Part shown: piece by piece, positions 52,664-64,000 of the stretch
How positions within the stretch are numbered: position 1 is the stretch's first letter
How the letters are laid out: each line of letters opens with the position of its first letter
Origin: Eledone cirrhosa
Taxonomy: Eukaryota > Mollusca > Cephalopoda > Octopoda > Eledonidae
Direction: 5' to 3'
DNA length: 64,000 nucleotides
NCBI GenBank assembly: GCA_964016885.1
Contig: OZ024743.1
Span: 177,357,074-177,421,073 of the forward strand
Position numbers and translations under genes: made by a program
Notes under the pieces: model-generated
What the model was told of the DNA's origin: nothing
Database searches by the model: none
Seen by the model: the letters and a program-made list of their open reading frames with translations, nothing else

Positions 52664-55637
52664 TTACGAAAGTGTGATTCATGTGAGAATTTTTTACCAT
52701 ATTGTCAGTTATTATGAAAGTGGGATTAATCTGGTGAATGTTTTACATGTTGTCAGATGTTATGAAAGTGGGATTCATGTGGAGAATGTTTTGCATATTG
52801 TCAGATGTTATGAAAGTGGGATTAATGTGGAGAATGTTTTATATATTGTCAGATGTTATGAAAGTGGGATTCATGTCGAGAATGTTTTGCATATTGTCAG
52901 ATGTTATGAAAGTGTGATTAATGTGGAGAATGTTTTACATATTGTCAGATGTTATGAAAGTGGGATTCATGTGGAGAATGTTTTCCATATTGTCAGATGT
53001 TATGAAAGTGGGATTAATGTGGAGAATGTTTTACATATTGTCAGATGTTATGAAAGTGGAATTCATGTGGAGAATGTTTTCCATATTGTCAGATCTTATG
53101 AAACTGGGCTTCATGTGGAGTATGTTTTGCATATTGTCAGATCTTATGAAACTGGGATTCATGTGGGGAATGTTTTCCATATTGTCAGATTTTATGAAAC
53201 TGGGATTCATGTGGAGAATGTTTTCCATATTTTCAGATGTTACGAAAGTGGGATTCATGTGATCATTTTTTTCCATATTGTCAGATGTTATGAAAGTGGG
53301 ATTCATGTGGAGAATGTTTTGCATATTGTCAGATGTTATGAAAGTGGGATTCATGTGAGAATGTTTTCCATATTGTCAGATGTTATGAAAGTGGGATTCA
53401 TGTGGAGAATGTTTTGCATATTGTCAGATGTTATAAAAGTGGGATTCATGTGGAGAATGTTTTCCATATTGTCAGATGTTATGAAAGTGGGATTCATGTG
53501 GAGAATGTTTTGCATATTGTCAGATCTTATGAAACTGGGATTCATGTGGAGTAATGTTTTCCATATTGTCAAATGTTACGAAAGTGGGATTCATGTGAGA
53601 ATTTTTTACCATATTGTCAGATGTTATGAAAGTGGGATTAATCTGGAGAATGTTTTACATATTGTCAGATGTTATGAAAGTGGGATTCATGTGGAGAATG
53701 TTTTGCATATTGTCAGATGTTATGAAAGTGGGATTAATATGGAGAATGCTTTACATATTGTCAGATGTTATGAAAGTGGGATTCATGTGGAGAATGTTTT
53801 GCATATTGTCAGATGTTATGAAAGTGGGATTAATGTGGAGAATATTTTCTATATTATCAGATTTTATGAAAGTGGGATTCATGTGGTGAATGTTTTCCAT
53901 ATTGTCAGATGTTATGAAAGTGGGATTAATGTGGAGAATTTTTTCTAAATTGTCAGATGTTATGAAAGTGGGATTCATGTGGAGAATGTTTTGCATATTG
54001 TCAGATCTTATGAAACTGGGATTCATGTGGAGTAATGTTTTCCATATTGTCAAATGTTACGAAAGTGGGATTCATGTGAGAATTTTTTACCATATTGTCA
54101 GATGTTATGAAAGTGGGATTAATCTGGAGAATGTTTTACATATTGTCAGATGTTATGAAAGTGGGATTCATGTGGAGAATGTTTTCCATATTCTCAGATG
54201 TTATGAAAGTGGGATTCATGTGGAGAATGTTTTGCATATTGTCAGATGTTATGAAAGTGGGATTCATGTGAGAATGTTTTCCATATTGTCAGATGTTATG
54301 AAAGTGGCATTCATGTGGAGAATGTTTTGCATATTGTCAGATGTTATGAAAGTGGGATTAATGTGGAGAATTTTTTCTAAATTGTCAGATTTTATGAAAG
54401 TGGGATTCATGTGGAGAATGTTTTCCATATTGTCAGATGTTATGAAAGTGGGATTAATGTGGAGAATGTTTTACATATTGTCAGATGTTATGAAAGTGGG
54501 ATTCATGTGGAGAATGTTTTCCATTTTGTCAGATCTTATGAAAGTGGGATTCATGTGGAATATGTTTTGCATATTGTCAGATCTTATGAAACTGGGATTC
54601 ATGTGGAGAATGTTTTCGACATTGTCAGATGTTATGAAACTGGGATTCATGTGGAGAATGTTTTCCATATTTTCAGATGTTACAAAAGTGGGATTCATGT
54701 GAGAATTTTTTTCCATATTGTCAGATGTTATGAAAGTGGGATTCATGTGGAGAATGTTTTGCATATTGTCAGATGTTATGAAAGTGGGATTCATGTGAGA
54801 ATGTTTTCCATATTGTCAGATGTTATGAAAGTGGCATTCATGTGGAGAATGTTTTGCATATTGTCAGATGTTATGAAAGTGGGATTAATGTGGAGAATGT
54901 TTTGCATATTGTCAGATGTTATGAAAGTGGGATTCATGTGGAGAATGTTTTCCATATTGTCAGATCTTATGAAAGTGGGATTCATGTGGAGAATGTTTTA
55001 CATATTGTCCGATGATATGAAAGTGGGCTTCATGTGGAGAATGTTTTCCATTTTGTCAGATGTTATGAACGTGGGATTAATGTGGAGAATGTTTTGCATA
55101 TTGTCAGATGTTATGAAAGTGGGATTCATGTGGAGAATGTTTTCCATATTGTCAGATGTTATGAAAGTGGGATTAATGTGGAGAATATTTTCCATATTGT
55201 CAGATGTTATGAAAGTGGGATTCATGTGGAGAATGTTTTGCATATTGTCAGATGCTATGAAAGTGCGATTGATGTGGAGAATGTTTTGCATATTGTCAGA
55301 TGTTATGAAAGTGGGATTCATGTGGAGAATATTTTCTAAATTGTCAGATTTTATGAAAGTGGGATTCATGTGGAGAATGTTTTCCATATTGTCAGATGTT
55401 ATGAAAGTGGGATTAATGTTGAGAATGTTTTGCATATTGTCAGATGTTATGAAAGTGGGATTCATGTGAGAATGTTTTCCATATTGTCAGATGTTATGAA
55501 AGTGGGATTCATGTGGAGAATGTTTTGCATATTGTCAGATGTTATGAAAGTGGGATTCATGTGGAGAATGTTTTCCATATTGTCAGATGTTATGAAAGTG
55601 GGATTCATGTGGAGAATGTTTTGCATATTGTCAGATG
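52664..55637 (+). repeat. Unit K4, 2,974 bp (starts with 863-bp copy 2)
   Basis: The first 859 bp repeat K3 (offset 863), with GTCGAGAATG near 52,876 and GTGATCATTTTTTTCC near 53,259 private. The rest adds segments with GTGGAGTAATG (about 53,550 and 54,031), TTTTCTAAATTG and GTTTTCGACATTG. The next K landmark is 2,974 bp downstream, and the first part of that unit is nearly identical to this one. Confidence 0.85.
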
Positions 55638-58600
55638 TTACGAAAACGTGATTCATGTGAGAATTTTTTACCATATTGTCAGTTATTATGAAAGTGGGAT
55701 TAATCTGGTGAATGTTTTACATGTTGTCAGATGTTATGAAAGTGGGATTCATGTGGAGAATGTTTTGCATATTGTCAGATGTTATGAAAGTGGGATTAAT
55801 GTGGAGAATGTTTTATATATTGTCAGATGTTATGAAAGTGGGATTCATGTGGAGAATGTTTTGCATATTGTCAGATGTTATGAAAGTGTGATTAATGTGG
55901 AGAATGTTTTACATATTGTCAGATGTTATGAAAGTGGGATTCATGTGGAGAATGTTTTCCATATTGTCAGATGTTATGAAAGTGGGATTAATGTGGAGAA
56001 TGTTTTACATATTGTCAGATGTTATGAAAGTGGAATTCATGTGGAGAATGTTTTCCATATTGTCAGATCTTATGAAACTGGGCTTCATGTGGAGTATGTT
56101 TTGCATATTGTCAGATCTTATGAAACTGGGATTCATGTGGGGAATGTTTTCCATATTGTCAGATTTTATGAAACTGGGATTCATGTGGAGAATGTTTTCC
56201 ATATTTTCAGATGTTACGAAAGTAGGATACATGTGATAATTTTTTTCCATATTGTCAGATGTTATGAAAGTGGGATTCATGTGGAGAATGTTTTGCATAT
56301 TGTCAGATGTTATGAAAGTGGGATTCATGTGAGAATGTTTTCCATATTGTCAGATGTTATGAAAGTGGGATTCATGTGGAGAATGTTTTGCATATTGTCA
56401 GATGTTATGAAAGTGGGATTCATGTGGAGAATGTTTTCCATATTGTCAGATGTTATGAAAGTGGGATTCATGTGGAGAATGTTTTGCATATTGTCAGATC
56501 TTATGAAACTGGGATTCATGTGGAGTAATGTTTTCCATATTGTCAAATGTTACGAAAGTGGGATTCATGCGAGAATTTTTTACCATATTGTCAGATGTTA
56601 TGAAAGTGGGATTAATCTGGAGAATGTTTTACATATCGTCAGATGTTATGAAAGTGGGATTCATGTGGAGAATGTTTTGCATATTGTCAGATGTTATGAA
56701 AGTGGGATTAATATGGAGAATGTTTTACATATTGTCAGATGTTATGAAAGTGGGATTCATGTGGAGAATGTTTTGCATATTGTCAGATGTTATGAAAGTG
56801 GGATTAATGTGGAGAATATTTTCTATATTATCAGATTTTATGAAAGTGGGATTCATGTGGTGAATGTTTTCCATATTGTCAGATGTTATGAAAGTGGGAT
56901 TCATGTGGAGAATGTTTTGTATATTGTCAGATGTTATGAAAGTGGGATTCATGTGGAGAATGTTTTACATATTGTCAGATGTTATGAAAGTGGAATTCAT
57001 GTGGAGAATGTTTTCCATTTTGTCAGATCTTATGAAAGTAGGATTCATGTGGAGTATGTTTTGCATATTGTCAGATCTTATGAAACTGGGATTCATGTGG
57101 AGAATGTTTTCGACATTGTCAGATGTTATGAAACTGGGATTCATGTGGACAATGTTTTCCATATTTTCAGATGTTACGAAAGTGGGATTCATGTGAGAAT
57201 TTTTTTCCATATTCACAGATGTTATGAAAGTGGGATTCATGTGGAGAATGTTTTGCATATTGTCAGATGTTATGAAAGTGGGATTCATGTGAGAATGTTT
57301 TCCATATTGTCAGATGTTATGAAAGTGGCATTCATGTGGAGAATGTTTTGCATATTGTCAGATGTTATGAAAGTGGGATTAATGTGGAGAATATTTTCTA
57401 AATTGTCAGATTTTATGAAAGTGGGATTCATGTGGAGAATGTTTTCCATATTGTCAGATGTTATGAAAGTGGGATTAATGTGGAGAATGTTTTACATATT
57501 GTCAGATGTTATGAAAGTGGGATTCATGTGGAGAATGTTTTCCATTTTGTCAGATCTTATGAAAGTGGGATTCATGTGGAGTATGTTTTGCATATTGTCA
57601 GATCTTATGAAACTGGGATTCATGTGGAGAATGTTTTCGACATTGTCAGATGTTATGAAACTGGGATTCATGTGGAGAATGTTTTCCATATTTTCAGATG
57701 TTACGAAAGTGGGATTCATGTGAGAATTTTTTTCCATATTGTCAGATGTTATGAAAGTGGGATTCATGTGGAGAATGTTTTGCATATTGTCAGATGTTAT
57801 GAAAGTGGCATTCATGTGGAGAATGTTTTGCATATTGTCAGATGTTATGAAAGTGGGATTAATGTGGAGAATATTTTCTAAATTGTCAGATTTTATGAAA
57901 GTGGGATTCATGTGGAGAATGTTTTCCATATTGTCAGATGTTATGAAAGTGGGATTAATGTGGAGAATGTTTTACATATTGTCAGATGTTATGAAAGTGG
58001 GATTCATGTGGAGAATGTTTTCCATATTGTCAGATCTTATGAAAGTGGGATTCATGTGGAGAATGTTATACATATTGTCCGATGATATGAAAGTGGGCTT
58101 CATGTGGAGAATGTTTTCCATTTTGTCAGATGTTATGAAAGTGGGATTAATGTGGAGAATGTTTTGCATATTGTCAGATGTTATGAAAGTGGGATTCATG
58201 TGGAGAATGTTTTGCATATTGTCAGATCTTATGTAAGTGGGATTCATGTGGAGAATGTTTTGCATGTTGTCAGATGTTATGAAAGTGGGATTAATGTGGA
58301 GAATATTTTCTAAATTGTCAGATTTTATGAAAGTGGGATTCATGTGGAGAATGTTTTCCATATTGTCAGATGTTATGAAAGTGGGATTAATGTGGAGAAT
58401 GTTTTACATATTGTCAGATGTTATGAAAGTGGGATTCATGTGGAGAATGTTTTCCATTTTGTCAGATCTTATGAAAGTGGGATTCATGTGGAGAATGTTT
58501 TCCATATTGTCAGATGTTATGAAAGTGGGATTAATGTGGAGAATGTTTTGCATATTGTTAGATGTTATGAAAGTGGGATTCATGTGAGAATGTTTTCCAT

Positions 58601-58754
58601 ATTGTCAGATGTTATAAAGTGGGATTCATGTGGAGAATGTTTTGCATATTGTCAGATGTTATGAAAGTGGGATTCATGTGGAGAATGTTTTCCATATTGT
58701 CAGATGTTATGAAAGTGGGATTCATGTGGAGAATGTTTTGCATATTGTCAGATG
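55638..58754 (+). repeat. Unit K5, 3,117 bp
   Basis: The landmark reads TTACGAAAACGTG here, with an extra CpG. The left part (55,462-56,950) matches 52,488-53,976 at offset 2,974. The right part repeats the TTTTCTAAATTG / GTTTTACATATTG / CCATTTTGTCAG segment several times (about 57,400, 57,880 and 58,310). A one-base-short monomer, GTTATAAAGTGGG, lies near 58,611. Confidence 0.83.
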
Positions 58755-60864
58755 TTACGAAAATGTGATTCATGTGAGAATTTTTTACCATATTGTCAGT
58801 TATTATGAAAGTGGGATTAATCTGGTGAATGTTTTACATGTTGTCAGATGTTATGAAAGTGGGATTCATGTGGAGAATGTTTTGCATATTGTCAGATGTT
58901 ATGAAAGTGTGATTAATGTGGAGAATGTTTTACATATTGTCAGATGTTATGAAAGTGGGATTCATGTGGAGAATGTTTTCCATATTTTCAGATGTTACGA
59001 AAGTGGGATTCATGTGATAATTTTTTTCCATATTGTCAGATGTTATGAAAGTGGGATTCATGTGGAGAATGTTTTGCATATTGTCAGATGTTATGAAAGT
59101 GGGATTCATGTGAGAATGTTTTCCATATTGTCAGATGTTATGAAAGTGGGATTCATGTGGAGAATGTTTTGCATATTGTCAGATGTTATGAAAGTGGGAT
59201 TCATGTGGAGAATGTTTTCCATATTGTCAGATGTTATGAAAGTGGGATTCATGTGGAGAATGTTTTGCATATTGTCAGATCTTATGAAACTGGGATTCAT
59301 GTGGAGTAATGTTTTCCATATTGTCAAATGTTACGAAAGTGGGATTCATGTGAGAATTTTTTACCATATTGTCAGATGTTATGAAAGTGGGATTAATCTG
59401 GAGAATGTTTTACATATCGTCTGATGTTATGAAAGTGGGATTCATGTGGAGATTGTTTTGCATATTGTCAGATGTTATGAAAGTGTGATTAATATGGAGA
59501 ATGTTTTACATATTGTCAGATGTTATGAAAGTGGGATTCATGTGGAGAATGTTTTGCATATTGTCAGATGTTATGAAAGTGGGATTAATGTGGAGAATAT
59601 TTTCTATATTATCAGATTTTATGAAAGTGGGATTCATGTGGTGAATGTTTTCCATATTGTCAGATGTTATGAAAGTGGGATTCATGTGGAGAATGTTTTG
59701 CATATTGTCAGATGTTATGAAAGTGGGATTCATGTGGAGAATGTTTTACATATTGTCAGATGTTATGAAAGTGGAATTCATGTGGAGAATGTTTTCCATT
59801 TTGTCAGATCTTATGAAAGTAGGATTCATGTGGAGTATGTTTTGCATATTGTCAGATCTTATGAAACTGGGATTCATGTGGAGAATGTTTTCGACATTGT
59901 CAGATGTTATGAAACTGGGATTCATGTGGAGAATGTTTTCCATATTTTCAGATGTTACGAAAGTGGGATTCATGTGAGAATTTTTTTCCATATTCTCAGA
60001 TGTTATGAAAGTGGGATTCATGTGGAGAATGTTTTGCATATTGTCAGATGTTATGAAAGTGGGATTCATGTGAGAATGTTTTCCATATTGTCAGATGTTA
60101 TGAAAGTGGCATTCATGTGGAGAATGTTTTGCATATTGTCAGATGTTATGAAAGTGGGATTAATGTGGAGAATATATTCTAAATTGTCAGATTTTATGAA
60201 AGTGGGATTCATGTGGAGAATGTTTTCCATATTGTCAGATGTTATGAAAGTGGGATTAATGTGGAGAATGTTTTACATATTGTCAGATGTTATGAAAGTG
60301 GGATTCATGTGGAGAATGTTTTCCATTTTGTCAGATGTTATGAAAGTGGGATTAATGTGGAGAATGTTTTGCATATTGTCAGATGTTATGAAAGTGGGAT
60401 TAATGTGGAGAATATTTTCTAAATTGTCAGATTTTATGAAAGTGGGATTCATGTGGAGAATGTTTTCCATATTGTCAGATGTTATGAAAGTGGGATTAAT
60501 GTGGAGAATGTTTTACATATTGTCAGATGTTATGAAAGTGGGATTCATGTGGAGAATGTTTTCCATTTTGTCAGATCTTATGAAAGTGGGATTCATGTGG
60601 AGAATGTTTTCCATATTGTCAGATGTTATGAAAGTGGGATTAATGTGGAGAATGTTTTGCATATTGTCAGATGTTATGAAAGTGGGATTCATGTGAGAAT
60701 GTTTTCCATATTGTCAGATGTTATGAAAGTGGGATTCATGTGGAGAATGTTTTGCATATTGTCAGATGTTATGAAAGTTGGATTCATGTGGAGAATGTTT
60801 TCCATATTGTCAGATGTTATGAAAGTGGGATTCATGTGGAGAATGTTTTGCATATTGTCAGATG
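58755..60864 (+). repeat. Unit K6, 2,110 bp
   Basis: The landmark reads TTACGAAAATGTG. This unit lacks the block of monomers between the VLH-type pair near 58,880 and the TTTTCAG monomer near 58,985 that K5 and K7 have, so it is internally deleted. From 59,106 to about 60,300 it follows K5 at offset 2,781. GAGATTGTTTTGC near 59,450 and AATATATTCTAAATTG near 60,172 are private. Confidence 0.83.
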
Positions 60865-62925
60865 TTACGAAAATGTGATTCATGTGAGAATTTTTTACCA
60901 TATTGTCAGTTATTATGAAAGTGGGATTAATCTGGTGAATGTTTTACATGTTGTCAGATGTTATGAAAGTGGGATTCATGTGGAGAATGTTTTGCATATT
61001 GTCAGATGTTATGAAAGTGGGATTAATGTGGAGAATGTTTTATATATTGTCAGATGTTATGAAAGTGGGATTCATGTGGAGAATGTTTTGCATATTGTCA
61101 GATGTTATGAAAGTGTGATTAATGTGGAGAATGTTTTACATATTGTCAGATGTTATGAAAGTGGGATTCATGTGGAGAATGTTTTCCATATTGTCAGATG
61201 TTATGAAAGTGGGATTAATGTGGAGAATGTTTTACATATTGTCAGATGTTATGAAAGTGGAATTCATGTGGAGAATGTTTTCCATATTGTCAGATCTTAT
61301 GAAACTGGGCTTCATGTGGAGTATGTTTTGCATATTGTCAGATCTTATGAAACTGGGATTCATGTGGGGAATGTTTTCCATATTGTCAGATTTTATGAAA
61401 CTGGGATTCATGTGGAGAATGTTTTCCATATTTTCAGATGTTACGAAAGTGGGATTCATGTGATAATTTTTTTCCATATTGTCAGATGTTATGAAAGTGG
61501 GATTCATGTGGAGAATGTTTTGCATATTGTCAGATGTTATGAAAGTGGGATTCATGTGAGAATGTTTTCCATATTGTCAGATGTTATGAAAGTGGGATTC
61601 ATGTGGAGAATGTTTTGCATATTGTCAGATGTTATGAAAGTGGGATTCATGTGGAGAATGTTTTCCATATTGTCAGATGTTATGAAAGTGGGATTCATGT
61701 GGAGAATGTTTTGCATATTGTCAGATCTTATGAAACTGGGATTCATGTGGAGTAATGTTTTCCATATTGTCAAATGTTACGAAAGTGGGATTCATGTGAG
61801 AATTTTTTACCATATTGTCAGATGTTATGAAAGTGGGATTAATCTGGAGAATGTTTTACATATCGTTAGATGTTATGAAAGTGGGATTCATGTGGAGAAT
61901 GTTTTGCATATTGTCAGATGTTATGAAAGTGGGATTAATATGGAGAATGTTTTACATATTGTCAGATGTTATGAAAGTGGGATTCATGTGGAGAATGTTT
62001 TGCATATTGTCAGATGTTATGAAAGTGGGATTAATGTGGAGAATATTTTCTATATTATCAGATTTTATGAAAGTGGGATTCATGTGGTGAATGTTTTCCA
62101 TATTGTCAGATGTTATGAAAGTGGGATTCATGTGGAGAATGTTTTGCATATTGTCAGATGTTATGAAAGTGGGATTCATGTGGAGAATGTTTTACATATT
62201 GTCAGATGTTATGAAAGTGGAATTCATGTGGAGAATGTTTTGCATATTGTCAGATGTTATGAAAGTGGGATTCATGTGAGAATGTTTTCCATATTGTCAG
62301 ATGTTATGAAAGTGGCATTCATGTGGAGAATGTTTTGCATATTGTCAGATGTTATGAAAGTGGGATTAATGTGGAGAATATTTTCTAAATTGTCAGATTT
62401 TATGAAAGTGGGATTCATGTGGAGAATGTTTTCCATATTGTCAGATGTTATGAAAGTGGGATTCATGTGGAGAATGTTTTCCATATTGTCAGATGTTATG
62501 AAAGTGGGATTAATGTGGAGAATGTTTTGCATATTGTCAGATGTTATGAAAGTGGGATTCATGTGAGAATGTTTTCCATATTGTCAGATGTTATGAAAGT
62601 GGGATTCATGTGGAGAATGTTTTGCATATTGTCAGATGTTATGAAAGTTGGATTCATGTGGAGAATGTTTTCCATATTGTCAGATGTTATGAAAGTGGGA
62701 TTAATGTGGAGAATGTTTTGCATATTGTCAGATGTTATGAAAGTGGGATTCATGTGAGAATGTTTTCCATATTGTCAGATGTTATGAAAGTGGGATTCAT
62801 GTGGAGAATGTTTTGCATATTGTCAGATGTTATGAAAGTTGGATTCATGTGGAGAATGTTTTCCATATTGTCAGATGTTATGAAAGTGGGATTCATGTGG
62901 AGAATGTTTTGCATATTGTCAGATG
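60865..62925 (+). repeat. Unit K7, 2,061 bp
   Basis: The landmark is as in K6. The unit follows K5 at offset 5,227 through about 62,180, then is shortened and ends with two passes of a segment of about 190 bp containing AAAGTTGGATTC (62,645 and 62,836). K7 is closer to K5 than to K6 in its left part, so K6 lost its monomers independently. Confidence 0.83.
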
Positions 62926-64000
62926 TTACGAAAATGTGATTCATGTGAGAATTTTTTACCATATTGTCAGTTATTATGAAAGTGGGATTAATCTGGTGAA
63001 TGTTTTACATGTTGTCAGATGTTATGAACGTGGGATTCATGTGGAGAATGTTTTGCATATTGTCAGATGTTATGAAAGTGGGATTAATGTGGAGAATGTT
63101 TTATATATTGTCAGATGTTATGAAAGTGGGATTCATGTGGAGAATGTTTTGCATATTGTCAGATGTTATGAAAGTGTGATTAATGTGGAGAATGTTTTAC
63201 ATATTGTCAGATGTTATGAAAGTGGGATTCATGTGGAGAATGTTTTGCATATTGTCAGATGTTATGAAAGTGTGATTAATGTGGAGAATGTTTTACATAT
63301 TGTCAGATGTTATGAAAGTGGGATTCATGTGGAGAATGTTTTCCATATTGTCAGATGTTATGAAAGTGGGATTAATGTGGAGAATGTTTTACATATTGTC
63401 AGATGTTATGAAAGTGGAATTCATGTGGAGAATGTTTTCCATATTGTCAGATCTTATGAAACTGGGCTTCATGTGGAGTATGTTTTGCATATTGTCAGAT
63501 CTTATGAAACTGGGATTCATGTGGGGAATGTTTTCCATATTGTCAGATTTTATGAAACTGGGATTCATGTGGAGAATGTTTTCCATATTTTCAGATGTTA
63601 CGAAAGTGGGATTCATGTGATAATTTTTTTCCATATTGTCAGATGTTATGAAAGTGGGATTCATGTGGAGAATGTTTTGCATATTGTCAGATGTTATGAA
63701 AGTGGGATTCATGTGAGAATGTTTTCCATATTGTCAGATGTTATGAAAGTGGGATTCATGTGGAGAATGTTTTGCATATTGTCAGATGTTATGAAAGTGG
63801 GATTCATGTGGAGAATGTTTTCCATATTGTCAGATGTTATGAAAGTGGGATTCATGTGGAGAATGTTTTGCATATTGTCAGATCTTATGAAACTGGGATT
63901 CATGTGGAGTAATGTTTTCCATATTGTCAAATGTTACGAAAGTGGGATTCATGTGAGAATTTTTTACCATATTGTCAGATGTTATGAAAGTGGGATTAAT
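62926..64000 (+). repeat. Unit K8, partial at window edge
   Basis: The landmark is as in K6 and K7. The unit follows K7 at offset 2,061, then 2,157 after gaining two monomers, because the GTGTGATTAATG pair is doubled near 63,130-63,290. It keeps the 49-bp GTGGAGTAATG monomer near 63,907. The window ends inside the unit. Confidence 0.85.

Larger units (their letters stand above)
1..64000 (+). repeat. 48-bp satellite array filling the window
   Basis: Every part of the window reads as head-to-tail copies of one monomer of about 48 bp. With the phase starting at GAGAATG, the monomer carries CATATTGTCAG at positions 13-23, ATGAAAG at 29-35 and GGGATTCATGTG at 37-48. Adjacent monomers usually differ at about 1-6 positions. 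Most variation falls at position 8 (T or A), 12 (G, C or A), 26 (G or C), 33-36 (AAGT, ATGT, AATT or AACT) and 43 (C, G or A). The consensus has 13 A, 18 T, 14 G and 3 C, and no CpG. No monomer is inverted and no foreign sequence interrupts the array. Family and species are unknown to me. The size and nested higher-order structure fit eukaryotic satellite DNA. Confidence 0.98.
37296..64000 (+). repeat. Domain B of the satellite
   Basis: From about 37,296 the array carries a new variant set. It includes TTTTCAGATGTTACG, GTGAGAATTTTTTACC or GTGATAATTTTTTTCC, GAAACTGGG, GTGGAGTATG, ATTAATCTGGAG and the 49-bp GTGGAGTAATG monomer. The GATTTCC variant so frequent in domain A almost disappears. Phase-changing monomers are frequent: the 47-bp form with CATGTGAGAATG and the 49-bp form with GTGGAGTAATG. 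Open frames are therefore much shorter than in domain A. The domain is built from direct tandem duplications of about 0.86 to 3.5 kb. It runs off the right edge of the window. Confidence 0.85.

Noticed and set aside
1..64000. CRISPR array
   Set aside because: The period is close to a CRISPR repeat-plus-spacer length, but the whole period is conserved. There are no unique spacers and no cas genes.
1..64000. CENP-B box in the monomer
   Set aside because: The best alignment ends at GTGGGA (positions 35-40), with TGGG in place of CGGG. Only about five of the nine essential positions match and the TTCG core is absent, so centromere identity cannot be claimed.
1..64000. Octamer-like (POU) site TTTTGCAT at positions 8-15
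   Set aside because: It is one base off ATTTGCAT and is lost in the large share of monomers with C or A at position 12. There is no supporting context.
1..64000. Ancestral sub-repeat within the 48-bp monomer
   Set aside because: ATGTT occurs at positions 5 and 24, and ATGT at 44 (spacings 19, 20 and 9), but flanking bases do not align. The two 24-bp halves show no convincing similarity.
1..64000. Hairpins such as CATA...TATG (13-16 with 28-31) and ATTC...GAAT across the monomer junction
   Set aside because: The stems are only 4 bp with loops of 7-11 bases. They are too weak to call a structured element or terminator.
1..64000. Transposon, rRNA, tRNA or telomeric repeat embedded in the array
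   Set aside because: No monomer is interrupted by unrelated sequence. I saw no target-site duplication, terminal inverted repeat, poly-A tail, tRNA-like fold or TTAGGG-type tract.
1..64000. Nucleosome phasing because four monomers make 192 bp
   Set aside because: The match to common nucleosome spacing is numerical only. No positioning signal beyond the monomer period can be shown from sequence by eye.

Overview
The whole 64,000-base window is one uninterrupted satellite DNA array. It consists of about 1,330 head-to-tail copies of a monomer of about 48 bp, all in the same orientation. The array is already running at base 1 and still running at base 64,000, so both ends lie outside the window. 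I found no unique sequence, gene, RNA gene, mobile element or CRISPR array. The consensus monomer is about 35% GC, has no CpG, and has far more G than C on the + strand (14 G against 3 C). An array of this size with nested higher-order repeats (HORs) points to eukaryotic heterochromatin (pericentromeric, subtelomeric or interstitial). I cannot name the lineage from sequence alone.

Long open frames exist on both strands only because 48 is a multiple of 3 and the monomer lacks stops in two + frames and one - frame. Variable sites show no third-position bias. The frames break at every 47- or 49-bp monomer, so I call no CDS.

Layout. Domain A (1 to about 37,295) has four parts. (i) 268-11,021 is a duplicated block of about 5.1-5.4 kb whose copies are almost identical. 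(ii) 11,022-15,365 is a mixed stretch, partly a copy of what follows. (iii) 15,366-31,011 is a modular HOR field built from alpha (14 monomers), beta (14), gamma (7) and delta (12-15) modules, with whole modules lost or doubled. (iv) 31,012-37,295 is a more heterogeneous stretch with a 1,439-bp tandem pair and a dimeric sub-array. Domain B (about 37,296-64,000) has different diagnostic variants: TTACGAAAG, GTGAGAAT, GAAACTGGG and GTGGAGTAATG. It is built from direct tandem duplications of 1,053, 3,409-3,457, 1,151 and 863 bp, followed by long units of about 2.06-3.12 kb marked by one landmark monomer.

The parts do not work together as genes. They record unequal exchange and segmental amplification in 48-bp register. 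The points most worth a second look are the module shuffling, the abrupt A/B boundary, the very recent multi-kilobase duplications, the spread of phase-shifting indel monomers, and two CANNTG (E-box-type) hexamers per monomer whose on/off states coincide with two of the most variable positions. Boundaries were read by eye and are good to about one monomer unless an exact base is given.
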